Positions 52,301 to 62,000 of a stretch of DNA of 64,000 nucleotides are shown here, piece by piece (position 1 is the stretch's first letter; every line of letters begins with the position of its first letter). Location: NCBI RefSeq assembly GCF_036417845.1, contig NC_089984.1, forward strand, positions 2,666,001-2,730,000, written 5' to 3'. Origin of the DNA: Apteryx mantelli (lineage: Eukaryota > Chordata > Aves > Apterygiformes > Apterygidae). The notes beneath the pieces were generated by a model. The model saw only the letters and a list, made by a program, of their open reading frames with translations. It was not told where the DNA came from and made no database searches. Made by a program: the position numbers and the translations under genes.

Positions 52301-53740
52301 GGCCTCCCCACAGAGACAGGGAAGCAGGTGTAAGGTGTCTGTATGTTGCATTTGAAAGATCAGATCAGCCAGCAGTAAGGGCAGAGCTGAAACCCATGGC
52401 TGATGGCAAGAGAGGGGGAGCTGCTTGGATGCCTGTGCTGTTAAACCCATCAGTGTGGTTTTCAGGGAAGGATACCAGGCTAGGCAGCATGTTTCATAGC
52501 TGTGGTACTTGAAGTGTCTCCTGGAAGTGTTGTTTGATTAGCAAGATTCCCTTTCCTCCGTGGGAAAGGCTTTGAGGAGTTGGTGGAGTTGTGTGTCTTT
52601 GACCCTCCAGCACCTCGATGTTGCTGGCTTGCAGCAATAGCTTCAAAGCAGAAACACAGTTACAGCCATTTGGGTTGAATTTTGAGACCAACCACAGGCT
52701 TTTTGAAAACAGAAACACCCCTGGAGAGGGGATAGACCTGTTTCCATGTGATACATGCTGTATTGTGATCTTGGGGCCTGGCAAGCAGCCCTGGTCCTCA
52801 GCTCAAGGTGAGAGGTGTCTTGCACAGGCTGGTGAAGGCAATGCTTGTGTGGCACAGGCCTCAGCAGAGCCACAGCGTTGTGGAAGGGCAGCCTCCATCT
52901 TGCAGAAGAGGGACCTGGACTAGGTGCTAGCAAGTGCCAGCATCAGTCCATGGGGATTAGGCTGTGTGCAGGGGGACAGGGTAGGTGATGCCAGCCTAGA
53001 GGTGCCAAGAAACCAGGGCATAAGGGAAACCCCTAGAAGCAGTAAGAGGACAGCTTACAGCTTGCCTGCAGCAATCAAAGCAAGATCCCCATGCAGGGAG
53101 AAGGGAAGCCTGCCAGGCCAGCATAGGAAGGGCTGATTCCCTTTGGATCTGAGCCTCAGCTGCAGACAGCTGTGCAGGGATGTCTCCTGCCCCTGCAGCC
53201 ATCCATGTGGATGTATTTGCTATTAGTGGCTGTCACTCTTTAGCTAAATGTCATTCTCCCCTGGCTGCATATGTACCTTCCACCTCCATTTCCTGCCTGA
53301 GTGGTCTTAGGGATGTCCCTGGGATGCTCCTGTGGCTTGAAGTCCTGCAGTGAGGTTTGCAAGATGCCCAGTGCCTTGTGCAGAAAGCTCCTCCATCCTA
53401 CTTTGCTCCTCCAGCCATCGCCCTGAGGACAGCACTTCAGAAGCCCGAGTACATGTGAAAGATTCAGACAGCTGGATGACCATGTGTTTCTTAACACCTT
53501 CAACTGGGGGTTTCTTCTTTCCAAGCTTGGAGTCAGGAGCTGTAGCTCAGGCTGGGAATGTGGATGCAACTGAAATCTGGCTTTGAACTGTTTTCTCTCT
53601 GTTCAAAAGGCCTGCGCTCTCTTTTTTTAAAGGGGTTTGCCACTGGATCAGCACCTTCTTTAAGGAAACACGATACATATGTTCAAGTTTACATGCACAG
53701 TGTTACATTCTTTTGATAAAATAGAATAAAATTATTTTGA
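49330..53740 (+). other. ERLIN1: ERLIN1 3' UTR and downstream region (end uncertain)
   Basis: No coding exon recognised. Weak ATTAAA signals at 49508 and 49566 would give a short 3' UTR. The only canonical AATAAA I found on this strand before the convergent gene is at 53725, implying a UTR of about 4.4 kb if used. A minus-strand open frame at 50626-51033 is discussed under findings. Confidence 0.4.
53725..53730 (+). terminator. ERLIN1: Candidate ERLIN1 distal poly(A) signal AATAAA
   Basis: A canonical hexamer in an AT-rich pocket, 4.4 kb after the stop. Assigned to ERLIN1 by position only. Confidence 0.4.
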
Positions 53741-55105
53741 TACCATTTCCTCAGTGGCTTTGTGTATTCTAGGGCCAGTGTCTCCCTGGGGGGGAGAGGG
53801 GTATAGCTGTGCCTCTTAACATGCAGTAACACTGCATCTAGCTCTGTGCCTTCAGTGGCAACAGCTGACAACCTTGCAGCCACATAAATGTCCTGGACCT
53901 TCCCAGGCTCAGGGAAAACTGCAGCATGGTAAACTGGGTGGCATTTACAGCTCATCCTTGTTTGGTTTGTGCCCAGTCCCCCAAAGCTCTTGCTGGAAGC
54001 TGAGCTGTGCTGGCCCTTTGGTCCCCAGCCTGAGCTGCTCAATCTTCACATGCAGCCAGCCCAGCAGTGCTTGACTTGCAGTGATGCAGCATGGGAGTGT
54101 TTTGTAAGCAGGCACAACTGCTGTGTGCAGGCAGGACAGAACTGAGTTGCCCAACTGTGACTGAAGGCTCTTGGTGTGGTCTGGTGTCCTAATCTTGCGG
54201 GGAGGGAGAGAATGTGAGCTTGGTTTGCCAAGGGGAGTTAGATGCAGGGAGCAGAGCTGCGTGCTGTGCCTTAACCACCTTTACGGTGCCTATAGCAGGG
54301 ACTGGTTGTCACAGTAGAAAAGACCCTCACTTGGATGCCTGCCTTCCCTTGGACTGGGTGCCTTTGCTGTGGGGCTCCAAGAGTGCCCTGACTCAGGTCA
54401 AAAGCCTTTGAGGGGGTCTGGTAGGGCCCTCTGCCATTGCGAATTGATGGGGTGAACAGTGCTGGCAGCTGGCAGCAACCGGAGATTCTGGGTGTGCGTA
54501 TGAAGGCAGGGCTGCCTGCTGGCCTGACAGGGTGCTGAGCAGGGCCATGGGCAGGTGGAGGGAAGAGCAGCCTCGCAGCACCCCTGCATGCCCTTGGGAC
54601 AAGGTGTGCGGGGACTGTGGGCTCCAGCCCAAGTGCCTGTGGGCCATTGAGAGGCATGAGCACTGTCACTTGTCTGGAGCAGGCTAAAAGGGAGCCAGGC
54701 TTAAGTGTAAACTTGTGTATCAGTAACTCTGTGTGGGAGCTGGTCAAGGGTGACTGGTTCTCAACAGAAATGCAAAAGGATCCACTCACAGGTCATCCCT
54801 CTTCTATGCCTCAAGTTGCTGAGGCACTTAATGTCTTAGTCCCAGCACTGACATTAGTTGGGCTCCTTTCTGCTCTAACTGGGGCTTTGGAGTCAGGTTT
54901 TTCTTCTCTTTGCTGGGAATTGCAGTGGCCATTCTCAGACAAAAGAGAGGGTCCAGAGCCTGTTTTAGTAGCAAGGAACTTCAGGTTTTCACTGTGTTTT
55001 CTCCCTGCAAACCAGCAGGGAAGAGGAGGAGACAAACATGGGGACTGCCCAAGGACTACAAATCGTTGCCCGTGCTACTCCCGCCGCTAAGAAAAACACC
55101 CCAGG
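53741..55105. other. Convergent intergenic stretch
   Basis: Lies between the candidate ERLIN1 end and the ADAM8 poly(A) site. Several 60-170 codon open stretches exist on both strands, but none shows recognisable domains or splice support. Confidence 0.5.
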
Positions 55106-55109
55106 ACAC

Positions 55110-56035
55110 AGTTACTTTCAGTCTTTATTTGTATAAAAGCCTTCAACCTGAATGATATCAAAAGGGGGAGGACCAGTTTCACAACAAATGGCTCAAAATG
55201 GTCATAGGAAGGGTCATAAATTAATGGCTGTGGTGAAAACACTCCCAGGAAATCCCCTTTTGGGAGAAGAGTTAGTCAAATGGTAATTTCAGAGCTGAAA
55301 AAAACCCACTGGGGGCTGACCACAGTGAATCCAAACCTGGCTTGGACCTGCCAAGGCCCTGGCAAGACACCATTGTGCAGCTGGCCCCAGTTGCAGTGCT
55401 GCACTAATGCAGGAGGTGGCCCACAAGCACTGTCCTCAGAGCAGGCGCTGTCCCTGCTGTGGAGGGCTCTGAGCCTGGCCAGGCTTTGCATGGCAAAGCT
55501 GGGAGCTCCTCGCTGTGGCCCCAGCAGGGAAGGGCCACGAGGAGCAGGAGCTCTTGAGAGCCCCAGACCAGGGCCCAAAGAGCCATTTGGGCCAGGCATG
55601 AGCCACTACACTGGGTGCAGAGCCAGCGTGAGAGAAGCAGCAGCACCCAGGGTACAGGCAACCCCATAACAATCCCGTAACAACTAAGAATCAGAGCCAG
55701 ATCAGGAGGATCTTCATGGAGAAGGGCAGTAAGAAAAAAGAAAAAAACAGGTCTTGTTTGGGATTTTCCTGGAGGGGAGAGTGGTCTTGGCACTGTCCAT
55801 GTTCCTGGTCTCTCCCTATGATTGTGAGCCTCCAGCTCATGACTCTTTCTGGTCAAACCGTAAAGCTAAAAGTCTGTTAAGGCACAACTCAAACATCTGT
55901 AAACACTGACAGCCTCAAGGGAGGGTCCAGCAAGCAATTCAAGTACCATCGAAGCAAGATGCAGATGCTCTCGCTGTCCCACCCAAAGCGCTGGAGCCAG
56001 CAACTCCTCCATTGCTGTGGCGGATGCAACCTGGG
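55110..56035 (-). other. ADAM8: ADAM8 3' UTR (inferred)
   Basis: Runs from the stop at 56036 to the AATAAA at 55124-55129. GC-rich; short open stretches here look non-coding. Confidence 0.55.
55124..55129 (-). terminator. ADAM8: ADAM8 poly(A) signal AATAAA (minus strand)
   Basis: TTTATT on the plus strand, AATAAA on the minus strand, about 0.9 kb past the stop codon. It is the first canonical signal on that strand. Confidence 0.65.
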
Positions 56036-56086
56036 TCACCTCCGGGCCGTGGGTGGCTTCAGGGCCACCTTTGGGGTGACACCTCT
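56036..56086 (-). CDS. ADAM8: ADAM8 last coding exon and stop
   Basis: Reads [16 protein letters not shown] then TGA. It matches the end of human ADAM8 (GPKVALKPP and beyond), but is shorter by several residues. Acceptor TGTGTTTCAG. Confidence 0.9.
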   Translation of the reverse strand, partial: RGVTPKVALKPPTARR

Positions 56087-59000
56087 CTGAAACACAAATG
56101 GAGGGGTCAGCAGGGGAATGAGGGAGCCCTGGACTTCGCAGGATCCCCTCATTTTCACAGCCAGTGAGGTGGGGACAGGAGTGACTCAAGGTGATGGCTG
56201 AGTCATCTATGCCCAGTGTGCTCAGGGGCCACAGGAGGGGCCATGGTGCAACTCACCTGGGGCATGGCAGGGTCTGGACGTGGCTGGGACAACAGGGCTA
56301 CAGGCTTGGCAGGAGGGACAGGAGGAGCTGGCGGCAATGGTGCTTCTCCTGTGGTGCAGCGGGGCCAGGCGAGCTGGCAAATGAACAAATGGCAGGGCAA
56401 GACACGGTGACACAGGCTCCTTCCCAAGGTGGATCCCCTTCTTGTCCCTCTCCCCAGCCCTGCAACACTGCCCTGGCCATGATCTGTCCTTGGCCTGACT
56501 CCCTGAGGCAGTAACCCAACAGCCCAGCTGCCCCCGGAGCTGCCCTGCTTCCCAGGCACCATCCCCAATCCCCTCCCTGGCACCAAACCCAGCACGATGG
56601 GAGCTGCGCCCTACCTCCTTGCTCTTCAGTGCCGGGAGAGGCTTGCTGGGTGGATTTGGCTTCACCTAGTAGAAGGAAAGAAACAATGCGATTCCCTTGT
56701 TTGAGTGACGCAGATCAGGGACAGGAAACCAAGCCAGGCTTTGAGGTAGAGGGACCATCCCAGGGAGGAGCGCAAGATGACACTGCCCACACGGCTCCTC
56801 AAGGCAGCCCCATCAGCAAGAACGCGCTGCACAGGGGACAGAAATGTCCCGAGCTGGAATTCGGGTTCCACCTCCAAAGCAGATATGGCCCCCAGGGACC
56901 CAAGTAGGTGCAGGGGATTAGGTAGATGGTTGGTTTCTTGCTGGACAGAGCTGTGATGACCCTGCCACAGCCTTGGCTTTGGCCAGTGGAGGGGGGTGGG
57001 GGTGGGGGTTTCATGTCCTTGCACTTCCCAAAATCTCACATTTGCACTTACCTCTCTAGGAGCCAGCAGAGGCTTTGCAGAGGCCGGGGGCAGAGGTGGT
57101 AAACAGAGCATTGCGACACCCTAGAGCAAAGGAGAATCAAAGAGCTGCTGCCTTGACTGAAGGACAGAGTGAGGCCAGTAGCCACAGAAGTGCTTGGAGA
57201 GCCTTTGTCAATGGTCACCACAGTCCTGGCACTGACAACTCCCAGGAACAAGCTTGGCAGACTGATTTCAGTGGTGGTTTTAGCCAGGGGCCTGTGCTGC
57301 TATGTCACATGCCAAGCCAATGCCATTCAGCACCTTCATCAGCAATCTGGGAAATCACACAGATGTACCCCACCAAGTCTGGGGGGTGTTACAAAACAAG
57401 GAAAGGTGCTGACAGCAAATGGCAGAGCCATGGGCTGGAGAGCTCAGTATGTCAGGCAGCAGAAAACCTCCGATGTCCAGCAAAAAGTGGCCAGTACTGC
57501 CCTGGGGCAGCCCAACCCCTGGCTCAGGGCAGGAAGGGCCAGGCAACAGTGGGTACATGGCAAACCATGTCCCAAGCTGTACAAGAGGGACATGGAGACC
57601 CTGGCAAGGGCCCATGGAGGCTGCCAAACTGGTCAGGGCCTGACCCATGAGGAGATGGGAGAGAGGTGGACTTTTTGGGTCTGGCCATGGGGAGGCCAGG
57701 GGGTCTGTGAGCAGAACCTTGTCTGCATGAAGGACAGACTGCCTCCCACCTGAAGAAACAAGTCTTAGAGGCAGAGATGAGCCAAGCACCAGCCTTCACC
57801 AGAGCTTGGCTGGTTCAAGCCTGGCTAAGAGTGACTTTTGGATGCACCGGGTACCATGCAGGGATGGATGGATGGTTACCTGCGAAGGCTGGCCTGGAGA
57901 GGCTGGAGACATCATCTGAGTGGCTGGCACAGGAGGCTACAGAGTCAGCAAAAACAAGGATGAGACATTGCATTCCCTAAGGCACCATGAAGGTGCCCTC
58001 ATCACTTGCCACAGGCTGCTTGCAGCACGGCCAGCCAGGTCCGCTCTACTCTCCTACCTCTGGAGCTGGGCGGCTGGGCCTCACAGAGCGGGCACCCTGC
58101 AGGTCCAAGGTAGTGGTGAGCAGGCTGGGGCTGCCGATGTCATGCCGTGACAGCTCGCTCTGCATGAGCCGCTTCCTGCCACCCTCCTGGAACAGTGGGT
58201 TGGTGAGGCCACGGGCAGGACTGGTGGAGATTCGCCTGCAATGCAAAGGACCAACAGAGGATCAGCAGCTTTGCTCAGCCTCAGACACGACCTGCAAAGC
58301 CCCCATGGTGAAAGCCACCTATCTGCCTCAGCAAGGCACCCGGAGACTTACCCTTTCTGGAAGTATCTCTTCCCACCGCCTCTGATGAGCACAAAGCCTC
58401 CGCCAAGCAGAATGCCAGAGAGTGCCAACACAGCCAGCATGGCTGCCACAACTAGGCTGCTGCCCCCTGCAGAGACACAGCAGACGTGAGAATGGGCACC
58501 TCCATGCCGAGCATGCACAGCACTGGGACAGAGAAATGCCTGTGGGCACCTATGGCAACGGGCTGACCTCCACCCCCAAGCTCTCGTCCGCCTCCCAGCC
58601 CTGGCATGTGCATTCCCTGCCAGCTACGCACATGGGGTGCCGTACCTGTGGTGATCTCTGAAATCTTCTGCTCACAGTATGGCGCTGCCCACCCTGGTTC
58701 ACAGTGACACTCCCGCTTGTGATTGCAAACCTGAAATCAGAGAGGGCAAAGTCAGAGCACATGTGCAAACCACTCCTGTGTGCTGTAGGAGCTGGGGCCA
58801 CCACCCAAGCTTTATGCCGCCTTTTGAAGACAATGACCACTGCGAGCTGTGGCTGCAGGGAGCAGGGAGGCATGACCCATGAAATGACACAGCCCAGACC
58901 TACACACACTCCCACCACCAAGCACAAGGGACCTGCATCAGCCCCAAATTCAGCAGGGTGTCTCCTGCCCTCGCACTACATTCAGCTGGGGAAGGGTGGC

Positions 59001-62000
59001 TGGACACCCACAAGCAGGAGCAATACAGGAGTATTTTAAAGGGCTGAGCATACCCCATGGTTGTTGCATTTTGCAGAGCAGTTCTTGTTGCCGTAGACCA
59101 GGACATTCTGGCAGCGCCCGGCATAGCAGACCTGGAAGAAGGCAGGAGGCTCTAAGAGCAGAGCAAACCACCTCCAGGGGACAGAGCCCCCACCATCGGG
59201 TGCCACATCCAGCCAGGGGGTTTCCCAGCCACCCCAGCAGGGCAGTCTGCACGCTCACCATTTCCTCCCCGCACTTGGTGCCTGTGGGAACCAGCCTGAG
59301 ATTGGCCACCATCCCGCTGGCATCATTATCTGTGATGGCTGCTTTGCATTTGAAGCGGCCAAACGAGAGGGAGTATGAGCCGCCGCCGATGACAGGGCTG
59401 GTGTTCTCACTCAGACACAGCAGGGTACCGCACTTTACATCCCTGCAAGAAGAGGCAGAGGCAGCTGTGAATGCAGGGAGCACCAACCGCCAGCCCAGGC
59501 TCTCATCCAGAGCACAAGAGAGGGGCCAAGGGCTCGGGACTTTGTTCCAGTCCCCCAAGGCTATCACCAGACACAAACCACTCAATTGCTTACTTAGGGC
59601 TGCAGGGCCTCTTCCCTGACTCGGTGAGGCAGTGGAGGTACAGGTTTTGCTCACTGTTGTGCTTAAAGCAGATGTCAGGAGCCACCTGGGCAGCTGCGGG
59701 ACACACAAAGCAAAAGGATCATGCAGAGCCAGAGCCTGTGTCAAGCCAGCAACAGCTGGCGCAAACCACATGGCTCAGCATCAACATGAGAGCAGCAGAC
59801 ACCGTCCACCCCTGATCTCAAGATCTGCCTGACCCCACAGCTGCTCTCCCAGGTGCTGCTGGGCCACCTTCCCAAAGTGGGCAGAGAGCAGCCCTAACAT
59901 CTCTGTTAGTGATGCATGAGCCAGCCAGCCATGGGATTGGCCTGCAGTCAAGAAACCAGCTCTGGGCACGACTGCCCTTTCTCCCCATGCATGGGGCGAT
60001 GAGGGCAGGCAGCAGCAGGGTGCGTTACCTGCTCCCCAGAGCGCGCGGCACTGCTCGCTATGTGAGGGGCATGCCCCATTGTAGCAGTAACCATTCCCAT
60101 TCTGGCACGGGATGCCGTTCTCCTGGAAGACGTCCTCCGGGCACTCAGGGCTGAGGCCAGTGCAGTGCTCAGGCAGGTCACAGTCATTCTTGCTGGCCCG
60201 GCACAGTGCGCCGGCAGCCTTCACCTGCACAAAAACCAGGATGTCAGCACCACCTCGACTCCCTCTGCACAACATTTCAGCCTGATTCAGCCTGCACCTG
60301 GGTCTGCCTGAAGTGCAAACCATCCCCCTGCACCCCCAGAGAGGGTGACTCAGGCATGGCAGCTTGTGGCAAAACCAGGTGAAAGCCCTAGCACAAAGAC
60401 ATTTGCTATTGACTGAGCTACTGCACAGATGCCACCAGGCCTCAGACAAGCTGTCCTCTTTGTTAGGTACGTCACTGCTCAAAACACCCTGTGTTTTACT
60501 TATAGCCTGGACTTGCCCTGGCTCTTCTTACAGCCTTGTCTGCTCAGATCAAAGCATTTCCCACATCTGTGCTTAGAAACCAATGCAGATATCACTTAAC
60601 TTTCTCTCGGACAAATGAAACAGAACAATCACGTAGCTTTCCCTGACCATAAGTGATCTGTCCATATATTTTCTAAACCCTTCCCCATTTTCCAACTTAT
60701 TTCACCTTGCTCCAGACCAAACAGAGCTGAGGTATCTGGACTCAAGGATGCCAGAAACAGAAGCTGCCTCATCTGCCGCACAGCAATTCTCACCCAGGAT
60801 GGTGACTGCCAGTGTAGCAAAAGCATCAGATGGGAAACCTGACTTTCCCTCCAAACTGCTTGGTGCTTTTGGCCTTGAACAGGCTGCTGGGGGCAGGGAG
60901 GAGAATCTCCATTCTTGGATGTTTTCAAGCATCAGCTGGAGAAAGCCACAGCCCCACTGATCTGGTGTTGACAATGGTTGGTCCCTTCTCACCAGCACTT
61001 CTGTGATGTTCTAACTAACTACCATGTTTTCCCTCTTGCATCTCTGTCTGATCAGATCACAAAATAGCATCTCTGCAGTGGATCATGAAGGGGTTAGGAG
61101 TACAGGGAAAGAGATGATTTTGCAGGTGACACATCAGCTAGAGAGCAGCATGGTCTCCTGTGGCTCTCCAGGGCTCACAAGGTCCTTCAGGCTCTCCATC
61201 AGGCTTTGCATACATGTTGCCTCTATCAGGGAGCCCCCCAAGGCAGGATCATGCACCTGTCATCTCCCTTTTCCTTGCCAGCTCATCCCTTTTCCCACAA
61301 TGGAAGCTGGAGGTACCTTGCAGTCCTGGCAGCATGCTCCACGGGCACACTCAGCTCCCTCTCTCAGCTGGCAAGTGGTGGCATTGCAGCAGCGATCGGA
61401 GCACTCCTGCAAGGCAGGAAGGGACAGGGACCAGCAACCGTTAGCGCTGTCTGAGCACATTGCAACTCTCCCACCCTCCCATGGGCTGCTCACATAGGCA
61501 GCAAACAGCTTAAATTTTGCACTACTGGGCAATGAGACTGGGGCTGCTCACAGTCAGGCATCCACTCTGGGTTCAATGGCCCTTCAGTCTCAGATACGAA
61601 CAAGTCCTTGGAGGACTCAGCCATGACTACAGAAGCAAGATCTAATGGTTGTTCAGTTTTGGTAAGGGAACCACCCAAGAGCCTGTTTCCAAGTAAGTCT
61701 CATTAAAACAGACCTGTTCTTGAGATGAGACCAAAAAGGACCTGGTTTTGAGACAACAGAGCCAGGCAGTCTATAAAGCTGCTGCAGGAAGAGGAACTGC
61801 ATGTGGTTTGAGTTCATGGGCCCAAGGACCAGGCCTTCTGTAGCCAGAAGACCAACAAGTATTGGTCTTGCTTTAGCTGCAAGCTCCCAAGAGTGAACCC
61901 CATTGCCATGAATCCATGCTGCAGGGAGAACAGGAAGAGTCTCCTGAAAGAGGGAGTGATTGAAACCATCTTGTAGATCTCCCAAAAGATCCTTTCCTTC

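Noticed and set aside
54271-54789. 172-codon minus-strand open frame in the convergent intergenic zone
   Set aside because: GC-rich, overlapped by open frames in other phases, no domain or signal.
56348-56349. Alternative acceptor for ADAM8 window exon 14
   Set aside because: It would give a 92-nt exon that breaks the phase with the previous exon; the upstream acceptor at 56373/56374 keeps the frame.
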